From Balanoglossus misakiensis (lineage: Eukaryota; Hemichordata), in the NCBI GenBank assembly GCA_040954595.2, contig CM082580.2, positions 11,098,001 through 11,162,000 on the forward strand: a stretch of DNA of 64,000 nt, given 5' to 3'. Each line of letters begins with the position of its first letter. Positions within the stretch are counted from its first letter, which is position 1. The notes beneath the pieces are model-generated. The model was not told the origin of the DNA. It worked only from the letters and a program-made list of their open reading frames with translations, and did no database searches. Shown here piece by piece: positions 25,354 to 39,243 of the stretch. The position numbers were made by a program, and so were the translations under genes.

Positions 25354-25802
25354 TATGAGGTTATTACGAAAATACCGCAAAGTATGCACGAGGACATTAG
25401 CGCTGAGTATCGCCCGACGCGTAGCGGAGGGCGATGCGCTGCGCTAATGTCCGAGTGCATACTTTGCGGTATTTTCGTAATAACCTTATTATTATACATC
25501 TTACATCTCCGATAGTTCTTGTTTTGCATGTTACTTGGCTTTCAAAACGCCCAAAATGCCGATACAATCGATCGAAAACCGCTCAGTGAGCAGCCATCTT
25601 TCTTTTTTGTTTACGTACGTGCGCGTGCGTTGGAATGCGGGCGCCTTGAAACCGTCCGCATAACAGCGCATACCTGTACACGGTGAGTTTGGGGCGCCTT
25701 GAAACTAAGGCTTATTTAACGCGCGTTCCGTACGTACCGTTCCGTACGGCTTTTTATTGCACGCCAAAATCTATTGTTCTCGGCACTAGATGTATAATAA
25801 TT
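25354..25802. repeat. 450-bp dispersed repeat, copy 2, with long hairpin
   Basis: This is a direct copy of 24859-25308 at an offset of 495 bases, leaving a 45-base spacer. The hairpin arms at 25359-25403 and 25441-25485 are identical to those of copy 1. Differences cluster in the last third, around the GGGCGCCTTGAAACC segments, and amount to roughly a dozen substitutions and small indels. The strong similarity points to a recent tandem duplication or two nearby insertions. Confidence 0.7.
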
Positions 25803-28800
25803 TTAATTATTATGTTTTTTACAGAAAACTAAAGACCAGGTAAAAAGAAACGTGTCTGTATGCTTTCTCTACAGCGGTGTCGCTCTTGCGACAGTCGTCG
25901 TGACAGTGGAATATTGTTCATCTTTGCGGAATCAAGATTTGACGAGTGGCACGCACGCATCCGCCATTACATAAGCACCCAATGTTTTCAAGGAGTATCA
26001 TTCCTCGTAATAAAACTATTTTTTCACGGCGTGTTGTGTATCAGTGTGTGTTTAGACTTGATTGGTAGTTGAAGTTTTTTTCCGGGCGCGCAATTTTACG
26101 AGTCCATTAGGTTGATGGGTCGTCTTCATATACGTAGCTATTACCTTTAATTCTCCATCTTTCTTATCTTATTTTATGAGGACGGGGCTTGGAGACGTTG
26201 CGAAGAGATTGGACTGAAAATTGATACTTTCCCCCAGCGTAAATTAAGCTACCAATACTGGCAATAGTGTCCTTCAGACCCCTGGTGTTATTTAATGGTG
26301 CTGTTGATATCCACAGAATACAAAATCGGAATTTATAAACTGACGTGGGACACCCGGCTGCAGTTTATGTATAGTTTTGCAGTACTTACGTTCAGAGGTC
26401 ACTGGTCACTCATTAACATTACTCGTTGTAGGTGAACACTTTTTATCTAGGATCTGAAAAAAAAACATAAAAAGTAGTTATTTTTTGTCTGGGGAAATAA
26501 TCACGACAGACATTTCAATCGCACTGATTAATTAAAATTAAATATGATGAGCTGGCATTTAAGTAAAACCCGTTCCACCCTTGGGAATGTTGAATATCAT
26601 ATTTATGAAAGCCTGTTATCTACTGAAGTAAAATCCAGTTTGTTTGCCATCTGGCATTAGGCTTTTTGAAGTTACTGACTTCGAAAGTATTACGTGGGTG
26701 AGTAAGTAGGAAAATCCCATGCGAGCGCATCAGTTGTCATCAAGGGTTAATTCGTCTATTGAAATGCTTCCATTTGAACATTGATGACAACTTTGACGTA
26801 TTTTGTTGCGATAGAATGGTCAATAAACAGGTTATCCAATTGTTACAAAATTAAATTGATATGAAGAGAAATGACGTCATGATACATCAAAGTACTATGC
26901 AAACTGCACAGTGAATGTAAATGTGAGTTGACGTTTTGAAATCCTGTATGTACTTGTTGGCTCTGCGCATGTTTAGAATTTGATATTATGTACAAGGGGC
27001 TTTATTCCTATCATCTAAGAATCTTCACAACTGTTTGCATTTTGCTATGTTCTGATAATGCCAAGGGTGGCTACCACGAGGAATTGTTGGGTGATTGCAA
27101 TGATACATATCTTATTGCATTTCTGAAGCGGATTGAGATGAGCAAGCATGGGTGACAGATTTGGATTGAGACCTTTTGCCTTTCATTTGTAATTCGATGT
27201 GAAGAGGGAATTCCTTTCCAACTTTCTGTGTGGTCCTGTGTGAAAAAAATTTACTCTCATACCAAAGCGACGGAAAGTAACTTTGGATTCATCTGACAAT
27301 TGTGGGCAACAACCAATTATTGGGCGGGCGCCTTGTATTTCAAAAACAATCGCGACGACCTCCATATTTTATTACCTTATGAACGTTCATTGCAATGTCA
27401 TATTTGAAAAAACAATGATATGAAACTGTCGCATGCCACTTTCGCTCATGCATGCATGATCATTGTCTGAAACCGATCAAGTGACCTAGCAAGGGATACG
27501 TCACACCGACCAGTGACCACCACCACAGTAGTCGTCGCGAAGCAGCCGACTATCATGGATGACTTAACAGAACGCTCGCACGTGCTTCCGATGTATGCCT
27601 GTTTATAGTTAACATATCTATAAATAGCGAGACCAAAATAGGTCAGCCACAACGTATAAGGGACAAACCTCTGGCGGTGTCACATTTCATAGTAAACATT
27701 ACGACCAACTATTATGGTTATATTTCAGTCAAAACATTGAACAATGTGAGATTTTTATAGTCACATTGTCCATGTATGGGACATTGTGAGGAAGGGAAAG
27801 GGAAACGTTGTATGGTTGCTGAGGAACTGCATAGGGGAGTGTTGGACTTCTGTAGTCCAGTGTTATTAAGAGGTAATAAACACCTATTTATTCAAATGGT
27901 TGACCATTCACCAACTTTATTTGCAGAAGCAGAACTACGAGCTAAGCGCCGTAGCCATTTTGACCATAAACCCTGGCTCTTTTCGAGAATGCGAGCACTG
28001 TTTTTAAAAAGAAAGCAACTTTCATTAATAACCCGCATCGGCCCTGCTGTGATGGGACGCATAGCAGGTGTACAATACTACAATGCCAGCCTTCAAGACA
28101 TTGCGACAGACCGCCCTAGTTTGAGAGCACAGTGCAGTCGTCTGTGGTTTTAAGAGATTTGCTGACTGAGCAGCGCGACCCCGTATCCCTCATACGTGCA
28201 CAAATCTGAAATAATATCTGGAATTTTCCCACAGTAAACAGATCGACACAAGCTTGTTGGAACTTAGACTGTGTGAATGTCCTTAAACCAAAGGTCACGG
28301 CGATAACAATCGCCCGCTACAAGTGGACAAGACTTCTATTCACACGACTCTTATGGCAACACTCTATCGCAACAAAAAATCCCCCGCCATGCCACCATAC
28401 ACCCGCGTCGCAATCTCGGGCAAGTTATCCCTTTCCGACTAAAATGCCCCCAGGTCTATAGAAGCAACGTCCAAAACAGTTGAACTTACCCGATTGTGAG
28501 CCAGATGTTCAGGAATGAAGTCAGCTATGCGCAGTGATCCTCAGTTCGCGTACACGGTGCAGGCAGGCGGGGCGGAGCACCTAACAAAAATAAGAGCAAC
28601 GACCAATGAGTACACTGCAATGTTGACACGTCCAAATAGTAAAGTTTCTATAGATAGTTCAACTCACAGCGAGTTACTGTCAGAGGTTATCGATAGAAAT
28701 AAATATTCCAATCGTTCGACTCCGCCCTGCGTCTTTCGTCGAAACATGTAACAATGTGAACCCAAATTTGACTATATCTGTTCCCACAATGTAGCACATT

Positions 28801-30760
28801 ATGAAAATGATTTCATTTTTGTCAACATCAACAGGAATTCTAGTGTTTGCTAAATTGGATAACTGCTCCCTTCATCAACTAAGAATGCCCGCCGGCAGAG
28901 TAAAGGCAGAAAACCAGTTTCCGTGTAATAAATGCTGTAGTTGGGGTGACCTTTAGCGTTGTCTTTATGATTGTGGTTGCAAAAGATCATGGCTGCCATG
29001 TCCAATACGCTCGAACAGATACGTAATGCGCTTGCTATTGGATTACCACAAGAAACGTACCGGTGGATTTGATTGAACAATGTCTTGAGGCACCTTTTCC
29101 AATACGGCTGCTAGAACTACTTCAGCCTCGCAGAAATCTTCGAATTATGTGCATACGGCAAGCATTCAGTTATAACGCCCTATAAATGCAGGATTTCAAA
29201 AAAAAAACATCGTTAGAATTCACAATGTCTGCAGTACAGTAAATATTGAACAATTGAGCAGCAACATAACGGTAATAATAGTTTTGATTCTTTTGTTTTG
29301 AAAATAAAATGCGCTTGTCACTAGTGTTTACATATTAAGTTTAGGGGCCGTGGATAATTAAAACACTCGCGTAGTAAGCGAAACTAGGCAACCATCAATT
29401 CCACTTGACTTGAAGAAAAAACCCACTGCCTTCGCCAACTCCAAAGGCTTATTAGGGTCAAGGTTATCCCTCACCTGCGTACAAGCCGTGCGTGGTGAGC
29501 CTGCTGCACATACGCACCATGGTTTTATTTGCTATGACCAGGTTTCAAGGCCAAGCATGTGTGTTTATTAATAGCTCATAGAGCTAACAACAAACACATA
29601 CTTGACAACAACATAATATAGCTATTAAGACATTTGAATGACCCTATAAAGAAGAGCGAACAGTAAAGTTTTGCTAACTGACTCTATCGGTGACCACTCG
29701 ACCGATGCATAAGCTTATACGTATAGGGCAGCCGTATGGAAGTGTGCATTTTGATCTACCGCGGGCTGCAGTGAAGAAGTCACGACTCGCATAAAATATG
29801 AGAAGATATAATAGAGGATTTGCGTTGAAAAGTACTTTGCCAATCTAGAGAAGCCGGTATAGAATATCACACACACGGATTTGACAGGAAAGTATGTGAA
29901 ATACGAGTGGTCACCCGGGAATTCGCGGATTATCCGTCGTATTTTATGAGAGCGCCGCAGATGTATCAGATAATGCAGAAAAATGGGGGGAAAGCGCGGT
30001 ACGTATACGGGAGAAAAGACTCAGGTACACGAAGTAAATGGAGCGAGAAACGAACCAGTGAGGGAAACGAACGCTTGATGGGAAAATGGCCGAGATCGGA
30101 CTTGTATTACTATTGTCAGTATTGACAGAAGATCATCAATAATTTAGTGAATTTAATATCGAGGTGCCTACGATTAAGAATCTGGCATAATTTATTATCT
30201 GCCGCTTATCTCGTGTCGAGAATTACACACAACAACAACAACAACACTGCTCTCCAGCTCCCAACTTATCATCCATAATCCCTGTCTAATTTTCTTGTTT
30301 TCCATTGCAAAAACCTCTTACTCTTAGGGTATTCCATCCTGTTTTGCTCCCGCTTATTCTGCCATTGCTTAGGCCAAAAAATTTTGTTTCGTGTTTAATC
30401 AAGTGTAAACTTCTGCTGTGCCCCACATATTATACCCGGTACATGGACATACTTAGGAAAACCTTCTCTGACCTTTCAACACATCGCTGACAAGAATAAA
30501 CTAGCGCGAGTGGTGACTAATAAACCAGCGCATGCCGCACATGTATTGACTTAATCAAAATCTAAATTAATCGCACTGCATATTTTATTTGAGGCTGACA
30601 TGTGTCCAGACCGTTTCAGAACACATTCGCTTCTTCGCCACACGGCTTGAACTTATTTTATTAAAAGATATCATTAGCGGCTGAAAGAAATCGACGTTGA
30701 CATCTTTGTCATGCGCGCGACAGAATGTGTTTAATTTCAACCACTTGTATGGGTTTCGTA
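25803..30760. other. Non-coding DNA
   Basis: No gene is supported. An ATG frame of 125 codons at 27776-28153 and another of 78 codons at 28515-28751 have plausible composition. Neither exceeds what chance gives in this much sequence, and neither carries a known motif. A purine-rich frame runs to a stop at 30125. One short CAA repeat is listed separately. Confidence 0.5.
30228..30247 (+). repeat. CAA microsatellite
   Basis: A short uninterrupted CAA run is read directly. Confidence 0.7.
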
Positions 30761-30869
30761 CCTGATGGGGCAGGGTCGATGAACGACCTGGTTATTTTTG
30801 GCTGTTATAAGATAACGGGCGATAAAAAGACAGCCTGTTTCCAACCCCTGCACTAAATAAGGCGACACT

Positions 30870-30965
30870 ATCCCGTCGCCACGTGAGACGTTGCGCTGGC
30901 TACTGTTAGAAAAGATCCTTGCTCACGTGAGCATGCACCAGGGGATTTGGCGGCGCGCTTCCCGT
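30870..30965. promoter_or_regulatory. CACGTG cluster in GC-rich patch
   Basis: Two CACGTG E-boxes lie about 45 bases apart. The second is the centre of a perfect 12-base palindrome, GCTCACGTGAGC, at 30921-30932, and a GGCGGCGCGC run follows. GATA-type motifs lie about 60-80 bases upstream. The density suggests a bHLH-bound regulatory element, but no nearby gene can be tied to it. Confidence 0.2.
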
Positions 30966-32215
30966 TCGACAGAGCTCACATGTATCGGATGAAAGAATCG
31001 GCCATATGACAGCGCTCGGTTATTCAAACCGACTCTTATATTTAATGATTTTTTCTTGTAAAATGGAGAGATCATGGGCACCAAATGTCTACAGTCGGTG
31101 GCTTCAAGTGAAACTGCCTCGCATGTTTATGTGCTGAGTGCTGGCGGCTGTCGCAGTGCCAGACGGCATTGCTGGAAGCAATAATACCACAAATGGGAGA
31201 TAAGCCAATGTATTGGCACGTGGAAGTCGTGCCCCGTGATGTGTTGTCACACTGGGCCTTAAAAGCAAAGAACCGAAATAAGACCGCGGCAGCACCACAG
31301 AGGAAGTTACTCGAAGGAATATAGGGTAATTAAAACACTTGAGAAAGTGTGATGCGACAAACCCTCAGAGAAGTGTTTTTTGTGTGCTGGAAAGCATTCG
31401 TTGCATCACAACTGTATCAGAAAGGAAACAGAATGAGTAACGATTACGTTTGGTGAGATAAGGGAGACGATTACCTTGGGAAAGCTTCTGATGATATACC
31501 GGTAGTGCGGGAGATCCAGTACATCACATTAACCTAAAATACGTTAACGAGCACGAGTTATTCATACTTTGTGGATGCGGCAAGCCACCTGTACGATATA
31601 CATTTTACCCCTAGGAACTTGAAGGGACGCGGGAGGGAACTTGGCGATAATAAAAAACAGATGAAGATTACACGGGAAAATAAGCATCGCCATGCATTGA
31701 CTTTCAATCGATGTAGAGACAATCGCTGATTGACTCTTTGCTCATTGCTCAAATATCGAAGCGTGCGGATTGAATGAATGATTTCGATACAGATAACGTG
31801 GTATAGTGATTGTGTAATGTTCAAGTCCTGTTGTGCGTGTACACGCATACACGCATATTTACTGTAGATATAAACTCTATACACGTGCATACATCATACA
31901 TATATATACACATAGATATATTTGATGCAGCTTTTTTGAAATGTTTAAGTACAGTGAACTACAACAAAAGTTTGCTTCAGTAATTAGAAGACGGTTATGT
32001 GCGAAGGACTATAAAAACTAGCTACGAGGCTATTAACCTAATCCACGCTGTCTTACCGGAATTCTCGTCAAACATAATAAAGTTCCCGATGGGAATGGAC
32101 ACCCTTGTTCAACCTCAATCAGTGAATCGTCCTCAGTGGATGTCATCACTGCCAATGCTTCAGGCAGGGCCAGTGATGCCGCTCACCAAAATGATCACCA
32201 TTTATACGCTGTAAG

Positions 32216-32788
32216 ATGGCCACAAAACGTACGCAGAATCCACGCAGGAAGTACAATTGGCGGGAGTCTGTGTGTATAGCTACCTTCATGGCCCCCAGCA
32301 TCAATGATAGCGTAACAGCTTCGTCTACTCTCCACGACGCTAACCCTAATTTGATCAGTAATTGCCACAATCATGCCCTGGAATTAGACACCGAGAAAAC
32401 CATATTGCCCCGTCGATTGTCCACGTCACACCAAATATTGAAAGCGACACTGCCGATAATGAGAAAGAGGAAACATTGTCATTTTAATATCGATGATGTC
32501 TTCACATGCGAGGGAAATAAATCTTCACTAATGGAAAATTCTTGCCACCAATATTATTTCTTCGGGTTTCACGCAAAAATGGCCGTGCTTGTTTGTCATG
32601 AAACGTACGGCGCACACCCGATCTTCAATTTTGGATTAATCTGTTTTTCAGACTGTCATAATAGTTCCCCGTCGAGTTTTCTGGAGTCTGCTGATTGCGT
32701 CGTATGTTTCATGACAAAAATTCACCAGTCTGTCTGTGTTCCCTTTCAGAATTCACAAAGATCGACACTCTTTCCAGTGTGGGTGTAA
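32216..32788 (+). CDS. Longest open frame in the window, 190 codons, unrecognised
   Basis: An ATG at 32216 opens 190 codons to a stop at 32788. This is the longest frame in the window. By a rough estimate from base composition, a random frame this long would be expected fewer than once in this much sequence, so it merits listing. The translation is rich in serine, histidine, asparagine and cysteine, has no clear signal peptide, membrane segment or repeated motif, and matches no family I know. No TATA box, strong donor or polyadenylation signal frames it convincingly. It could be a lineage-specific gene, an exon with unannotated neighbours, a transposon remnant or simply chance. Confidence 0.12.
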   Translation: MATKRTQNPRRKYNWRESVCIATFMAPSINDSVTASSTLHDANPNLISNCHNHALELDTEKTILPRRLSTSHQILKATLPIMRKRKHCHFNIDDVFTCEGNKSSLMENSCHQYYFFGFHAKMAVLVCHETYGAHPIFNFGLICFSDCHNSSPSSFLESADCVVCFMTKIHQSVCVPFQNSQRSTLFPVWV

Positions 32789-35700
32789 TGCATCCAATTA
32801 CACGTAATTCGTCGCGACAAAAGCTGCCCATATTACTTTCAAATATATCATGGTCCATTCTCCAGCGCCAGATGAATCAGCTTTTAGAATAAATATTGGG
32901 AGGAATTCAATCTACTTTAATTTGTGCAGTAGTTACTATACTAGTACGTGGTGTCTTCTCCACGCAGATAAACATACAAATGTCAACTATAGTCTGACAC
33001 TGGGAAAGCAAACAGTGCTCAGTGCAGAAAGTAACGTGACTGTCTAGTTTGAGAAAGAATTCGGGAATATTCCGATTTCCTGATTCCAAATTTTTGACCA
33101 TCCATACCAATCCACCATAACTTCTTCAATGCAACAACCCCATCACCAATGACAAATCGGGTGACTGGCGGTTCAAGGACAATTGCTGAAAATGTATCAC
33201 CGATAAAAGAGGATCTAATAAAAATTGATTGATGGCAGACAATAAAGTGAAACTAAATTTGATCATATTCTCATATAAGCGTGATAATTGTAATCATGCG
33301 GCTACTATAAGCATTCCGGCTATTAAACACGGAAATCATAAAAATGATGATAATTCGATTATAGCGATATTATTTTTTGTGTCTTGTGACTTCATATCTC
33401 ACGGAGGAGTCTCTTTAATGAACCACCAGACAGATATGTTGATTTGTACGATATGTTCTGTTCAGCATTCGAATTCAGCACAAACCCTATTACCCTGTGC
33501 AAATGAAGTCGTCTCTGACATTAAATTATCACCGTGTGCATGCATATACCCTTAACGGTACCATGTTTGAACAACGTTGGCTAATTGGCAGCCGAACTAA
33601 AGATACGTAGCGCACCACCGGTCCCTATGATTGCAACAGAACCAGACTGTCAGTATGGAATATCACCAGTATATGTTTTTTAAAATGTTGTCTATGAAAT
33701 AGAATTACATCCACTATGAAAAACTGACACTCGCAATAGGTCGCCTGTAGGACAAACGTTTCAGCGGCATCTGATTTAAAGAATATAATAATCTAAGTAT
33801 AAGTAGAGGTGGCATACCCATAGGCTATCTGTTTTAGCATCTTTAGTTAACTTTATCTTATTTTCATGAACGTTCGATTTTGTCGTGTCGTAATCTAAAT
33901 CGATCATTTTCCCTGCTGTTGGATCGTTAGCGATCGCGCTGAGAACCCATAAAGTGAACAGGGAAAATGACGTTCTGATGAGTTAAAGCAGCGTGAAATT
34001 TGTAATAAATCTCGCACGGATCAAAAGTATTCGAGGTCAAAGGTTGCGGAGTTATGAATCTTGAGATGTGCTCATTTTATGTACCAACATCAGCTCGACG
34101 ACTGAGTGCCATTTTGGAATTACCACACCACTCAATCTCTGGTTGAATGACTTTAATTTGACTTCAGGCCGACGGAGCGTCAGAAAGCTTTTTATATTTA
34201 TTTCCATAGCGAATGTAAATATATGACCAGGTATGACGCTCTGCCAGAACGTAAAGTTTCAAGTTTCCATAGGCAGCAGCTGTCCAAAGTCTTGAAAACA
34301 GAATCTCTGTTATCATTAGCTAGGACGTCCATGGTATCCACTGTCTTCTAGGCGCACCAAATGAACAAATAAAAATTAACAGAGTGTATCTTTCGATTGA
34401 GTCATAAACAATACTCGCGGTCCCCGGCGGGCGTAATATTTTTACGAGTTTTGAATCGAGTCGTGCGTAACGATACGATCCACTGATGCACATGTGTTCA
34501 GTCACTGACGTCACTCACGTGTTACAGGGCGAATGAATGATTTACAGTCAAACACGACCCGCCTCGTAAAACAACTTTGGGACTTCACTTTAAATAAGAT
34601 TTTGCAATCATTAACGACATTTTAATCTCGCAGATATTTCGTTGAACCACATTCTATTTATAGCACATCAAACAGCAAACGAGAAAGTGTGCAAAAATGA
34701 CAATTCTACGACCTCAGCGAAGTCATTTTCACGAAGAGTGTAGACCATTCAGAGGTTCATTCCGAATCTTTTCTATGAATACGCCATTCCCCTTTCTATA
34801 TGAATTTCAATATTGTGCCAGTCTTAAAAATTGTGTGTCTAAGTACACGATGCTCTTAGAACGGTATTAAGTGAAACAACTCTGACGAGTGCGACTTGAA
34901 TTTTCTGGCTCCTTGTTGGCGAACAAAAGTCACCCGCATCACAATCTTCCCACAGGCCTAATGGCGTCTCGCAGAGCTTCACAATCCCTACAAACCATCT
35001 CGCACTTAAGGATAATACTGAGAGAACGTTTTTGAGAAGGCCCTCCTACAGGCACTTACGAGGTTCGCTCCTAGACGTGTAGACGTGCAGATGCGTGTAG
35101 CGAGAGATGTTTGCTGTAATTCAGATAATCTAACGACATTTGGGTAAACTTCGACAAAGGTTAATGGTTTGCTGGTAATTAACTTTGGAAGTAAGATTAG
35201 ATGTACTGCAGATATGAGTGAGATAGGGATTCGACGAGTTTCGTTACAGTGTAATGGATCAACACTGGGCAGTCCAGAGACAGTAGAGTCTTGCGTGATT
35301 GGATTATAGAATCTCCTGTGTGATTGTGTCTAACTTCGGAGTGTCAATAGGACTATGGAAGATATTTCAGAAATAGAGAAATTTTAAATGGTATTGTAAA
35401 TCAGTGCTCCTTAACTGCCCACTAGTGGAATCATGTTGCATCTGCCAATATCAATATAGAAATTGGCAGCATTTTTGCAGTCGTTGTCAACAGTTATCAG
35501 TGATGCTATTCTGCTGAGAATCTTCAATTTCAAATTAGCCACTGCAATATTCACTAACATATGGCCCCCGGTAATCTTTGACACATGTCTATTCATATAA
35601 TTGAAAGCACAGTGGCATTACACTGTTCAAACAAATATTATATTACTTGATTTAACAGATAGATGGATGCCTCATACACAATTTAATTACAACTCATTGC

Positions 35701-38088
35701 AATGCATGATATCAAATCTCATAGGTAAATTTGGACAAGGGGAGGGCACGAGCACTTTTTTCTCAGCAACTATACCCCTTATATCGCTGTTTGGTCTTGT
35801 CCAGGGTCTGTAGGAATGCATATGCATGTATCCCAGCAGCTGTTCTTGTTGTCAGTCTTGCTACGTGAGCATTTCTGCGCAACAAGTGTTTAGAAATCTG
35901 AATCATTTAAACTAACGGATTACTTACTAACTTCCACGTCTCTGTCAAACCGCCAACATGTTTCCCTGCAATCGCCTTCCGTGTTATCTATGGTAGAGCT
36001 TCATAGCATTAATCTAGTGAGGAAGATACAGAGTTTGAACAAACTGTGTAAAAGTTGCCTGTATTACACAGGACGCAAGCTTGTTTAAAATTTATGAGGT
36101 TCTATGAACATATGCGTATAATGTATACACTCGCCGTTTGCGAATGATTTATATACAAGTGCCGCCGCTAAATCTTTCGCTTTCATTCTTATGAGTGTAA
36201 ATATTATGACATTATACGTCAATGACTAAACAGATGCGTCAAATTATTTATGTTGATTAATTAAAGTGGTTAGTGTCAAGGAGATTGATAATGAGAGGGG
36301 TTAATACACACAACAGGACGTTTTTGCTTAGGATGCCAGCTATGACGGACACAAAATATATCAGTACAAAAGTGTGTGTTACCTGTCACTGTTGTTCCAA
36401 GTGGCTGTTACCATCAGACGCAGTTTTCTTTCAAATGTTCAGAGGTCACGTACCTGTTCTGATTTTAAAAAACAAATGATATGTCAATGCACCGTTTCAT
36501 AAACATAAAACGATTATACACGACGGTTCGCAACAAATGCTTTAAAAGGATAAACTAAACATAGAATGCACAGCTGTCGAGGTAAATTCCCCAGAGGTTG
36601 GGTCCTCGTTCCATTAACCGTACATTTTTACGCACACGATTTTTGCATACCCTGCTGTCATAGTGTATATATGTACACACGAGGCATGGAAGGGTTACTT
36701 GGTGGAATTAGTCGTTGCAAGTTACTAATGTAAGCATAACGAGAGGCAGGTTTCACAGAGTTCCTCCCGGAGGATTGGTATAATCCAACTCTGTGACATC
36801 ATGTATTTTAAAAGGCAAACATTGGAAATTAGGATCGCATATCATGCATACGGTTCCTTATGCGCTAACATGTTGTATATATATGCTGAACATTATTACC
36901 GATTTGTGATCTGGTGTCGCAATAATGGAATAGGTTACACTGGGTACGCAAAGTACGAAATGTTATTGCACGCAGAAGCTTTATGCATCATTTTGAGGAA
37001 ATATACAGTTTAAAATAATATTTGGAAGATGGTTGATTTATATTTTTGATGAATTTGATAGTGTGCTCGCGCTCCTGGAGAAGTCTGCAGTACTTTATTG
37101 GATCTGGGGGCATACTCACAAAGTTCTATATTTTACAGAGCAGAGGGGAACTTGTAAGTGTGATATATAATAGTCGACTTCTGTCTGAAATGAACTTGCG
37201 ACATTAAAATACATCAAGGTGCCACAAATCACTATGTAAGTGTTCAACTAGGAGAGTTTAGAATTGAGTGTTTACTCATTTGTTCGGATGATTGATAAGG
37301 TTTTCAATCAACGCGGTGCCATTATTTTGTGTAGTGTCTTAGTATGCTGCGAGGATAATAACTGCATGCATGCGTTCCGTCGCGTATAGGACGAATTTAA
37401 ACAAACGCACAGTAATGTTTTGTCATCAAACAGTATTCTCTGCCCAGCACTGGCTTCTTAAAATAAAGGTTCGTTGCTACAGCAGCGACAAACAACAATT
37501 GTCATGGCCACAGCTACAGAGTAAACGATCCTGTGTCACACATAATACCACATTACTATAAACTTTAGAATAAAAAAAGAACAAAGATATTGAGTACGGA
37601 CGTATAGGTTCCTACTGGCCAATTTCAGGTAACTTCATTACCATATAATTGTGTGAAAGATGTTGACTCATTCATTTACGTTAATGTCGCCTGACGAGAT
37701 TACTTTGAAACACTTATGAAAAGAAATGCCATCTTTCTTTCTCTCAAGGAGACGAACATAGGTCAATTTTCCTGAATCTGGATTACTCTGCCTGACAGTT
37801 TAATAGCTTTAAAGCAATGCAGAGTAGAAGACAATCACTCCACACCATACAGGTTTATTATTTTCTAATATAACCTGAAATTCGAGTGATCTCACCTAGG
37901 AATGGTATTAGCCTGCGCGCGCACTTAGATGTCTCTTCGGTTAGCCGAAGTGCCAACCACACACATAATGAAAGAAACTAGAGTCAATTGAATTTAACAC
38001 GTCACTGTACAAAACTACACGCAGCTTTCACAGCTTGTCTAAACGGTTTATGATGTTCGGCTTTGTTGGTGGAACGGTTATTAATATT
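32789..38088. other. Non-coding DNA
   Basis: The stretch is mostly AT-rich with only short random frames. One structured palindrome at 36753-36796 is listed separately. I see no exon, RNA gene or mobile element here. Confidence 0.55.
36753..36796. repeat. Compact nested palindrome
   Basis: TCACAGAGTT at 36753-36762 and AACTCTGTGA at 36787-36796 are perfect 10-base arms. The 24 bases between them can form two smaller hairpins, CCTC/GAGG and GGATT/AATCC, so a transcript would fold into a branched structure. It has no hammerhead core and is too short for a typical microRNA precursor. Confidence 0.55.
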
Positions 38089-38424
38089 TCAAGTTTTGAC
38101 TTCGCATTTATGTATCCTGTATTCTTTCAAATAGCATACCCGTAAAATTTGCTCCTGAAGGCAGCAGCTGGCAACGACGATGCATGCGTTCGCCGCTCCA
38201 TCGAACGGCTTTGGAATTTTTTCTTGCAAGTAATGTCGACTCATTAAACACCCTCGAATGCCGTTACACGACACCCTAAATCCTTCGTTGACGTCGGTGT
38301 CAATCGCTGTCAATCGTCTGAATTGAAAGATGTCATAGACAGGCACAGATATACAGAGTAATCTCCATTTTGAAATCCGCGTATTTTGCTTCCGGAAGCT
38401 GCGTAATGCGCGTGCGTATATCAT
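38089..38424 (-). CDS. Open frame of 111 codons, unrecognised
   Basis: An ATG at 38424 on the minus strand opens 111 codons ending at 38089. Codon use is balanced, and the peptide begins with a basic segment (MIYARALRSFRKQNTRISK) and has scattered cysteines. A CCAAT pentamer lies about 30 bases upstream of the ATG. I recognise no domain. A frame of this length is not significant alone, so the call rests on composition only. Confidence 0.1.
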   Translation of the reverse strand: MIYARALRSFRKQNTRISKWRLLCISVPVYDIFQFRRLTAIDTDVNEGFRVSCNGIRGCLMSRHYLQEKIPKPFDGAANACIVVASCCLQEQILRVCYLKEYRIHKCEVKT

Positions 38425-39243
38425 TGGTGTTTGTCGTATTATTGAAAATCATTGGCTGAATGTTATCCACTTATGGAACGAACGTGTACGGTCACACGTA
38501 TTTGTATCCTACATACAAATGCAAAACCAAGAGTATCTATCCATGTACCTACATCTTTGTGGTCTGCTTTATGTAGCTATAGACCCGAATAACTCAATAA
38601 TAATCTAAGGTTGAATTTTCAATTGCTAAAATGGGGAAGTGTCCAGACAAGGAACTGTCTATCAACTCACTACTGACAATTTTCCCAATGGTTCAGATAG
38701 ACGTTGCCTCTCATTGGCGTCGAGTCTCTAATTTCAGTGGGAAAAATGTCATGCGAGCTAGAAAATCGCGTCAGATGAGATTCCAAGAGATCCGCCTACG
38801 GCGAAATAGAAACACGGAATTTTCCATTTGAGATTGAAGCATTGGTTATAGATGTACATGTATGCATGAAACAGTCAGTGTTGGTTTATGTATACCAGGG
38901 ACTGACTGTGGCATTCTGCCAAAGAAAACCACTGTGCATCACCGTTCTTTGGAATATATATCACACAGATGTCCCTAAAGGTCTGCTGCATTACTCCGAT
39001 ATAAAATTTACGAGATAGAGGTCACCGACACATTTTACTTCCATATTACATTCAACAATGTCACCATTATTCATTAGATAGTGACGGCTCATTTAAGTTG
39101 AGTCAGTTGCATTCTATGGGCAATATACACGTTATTTTCAATGCCTGCGCCGCGCTTAATAGATTGAGAAAACATCATGGCGGAATTACATGTCTAGACG
39201 GCTCTGCTCATTGGTTCCGTAAACAGTTCTGAGAAAATATTAA

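Noticed and set aside
28492-28583. Minus-strand segment between a good acceptor and a GTAAGT donor
   Set aside because: All three frames contain stops. It could only be an untranslated exon, with no further support.
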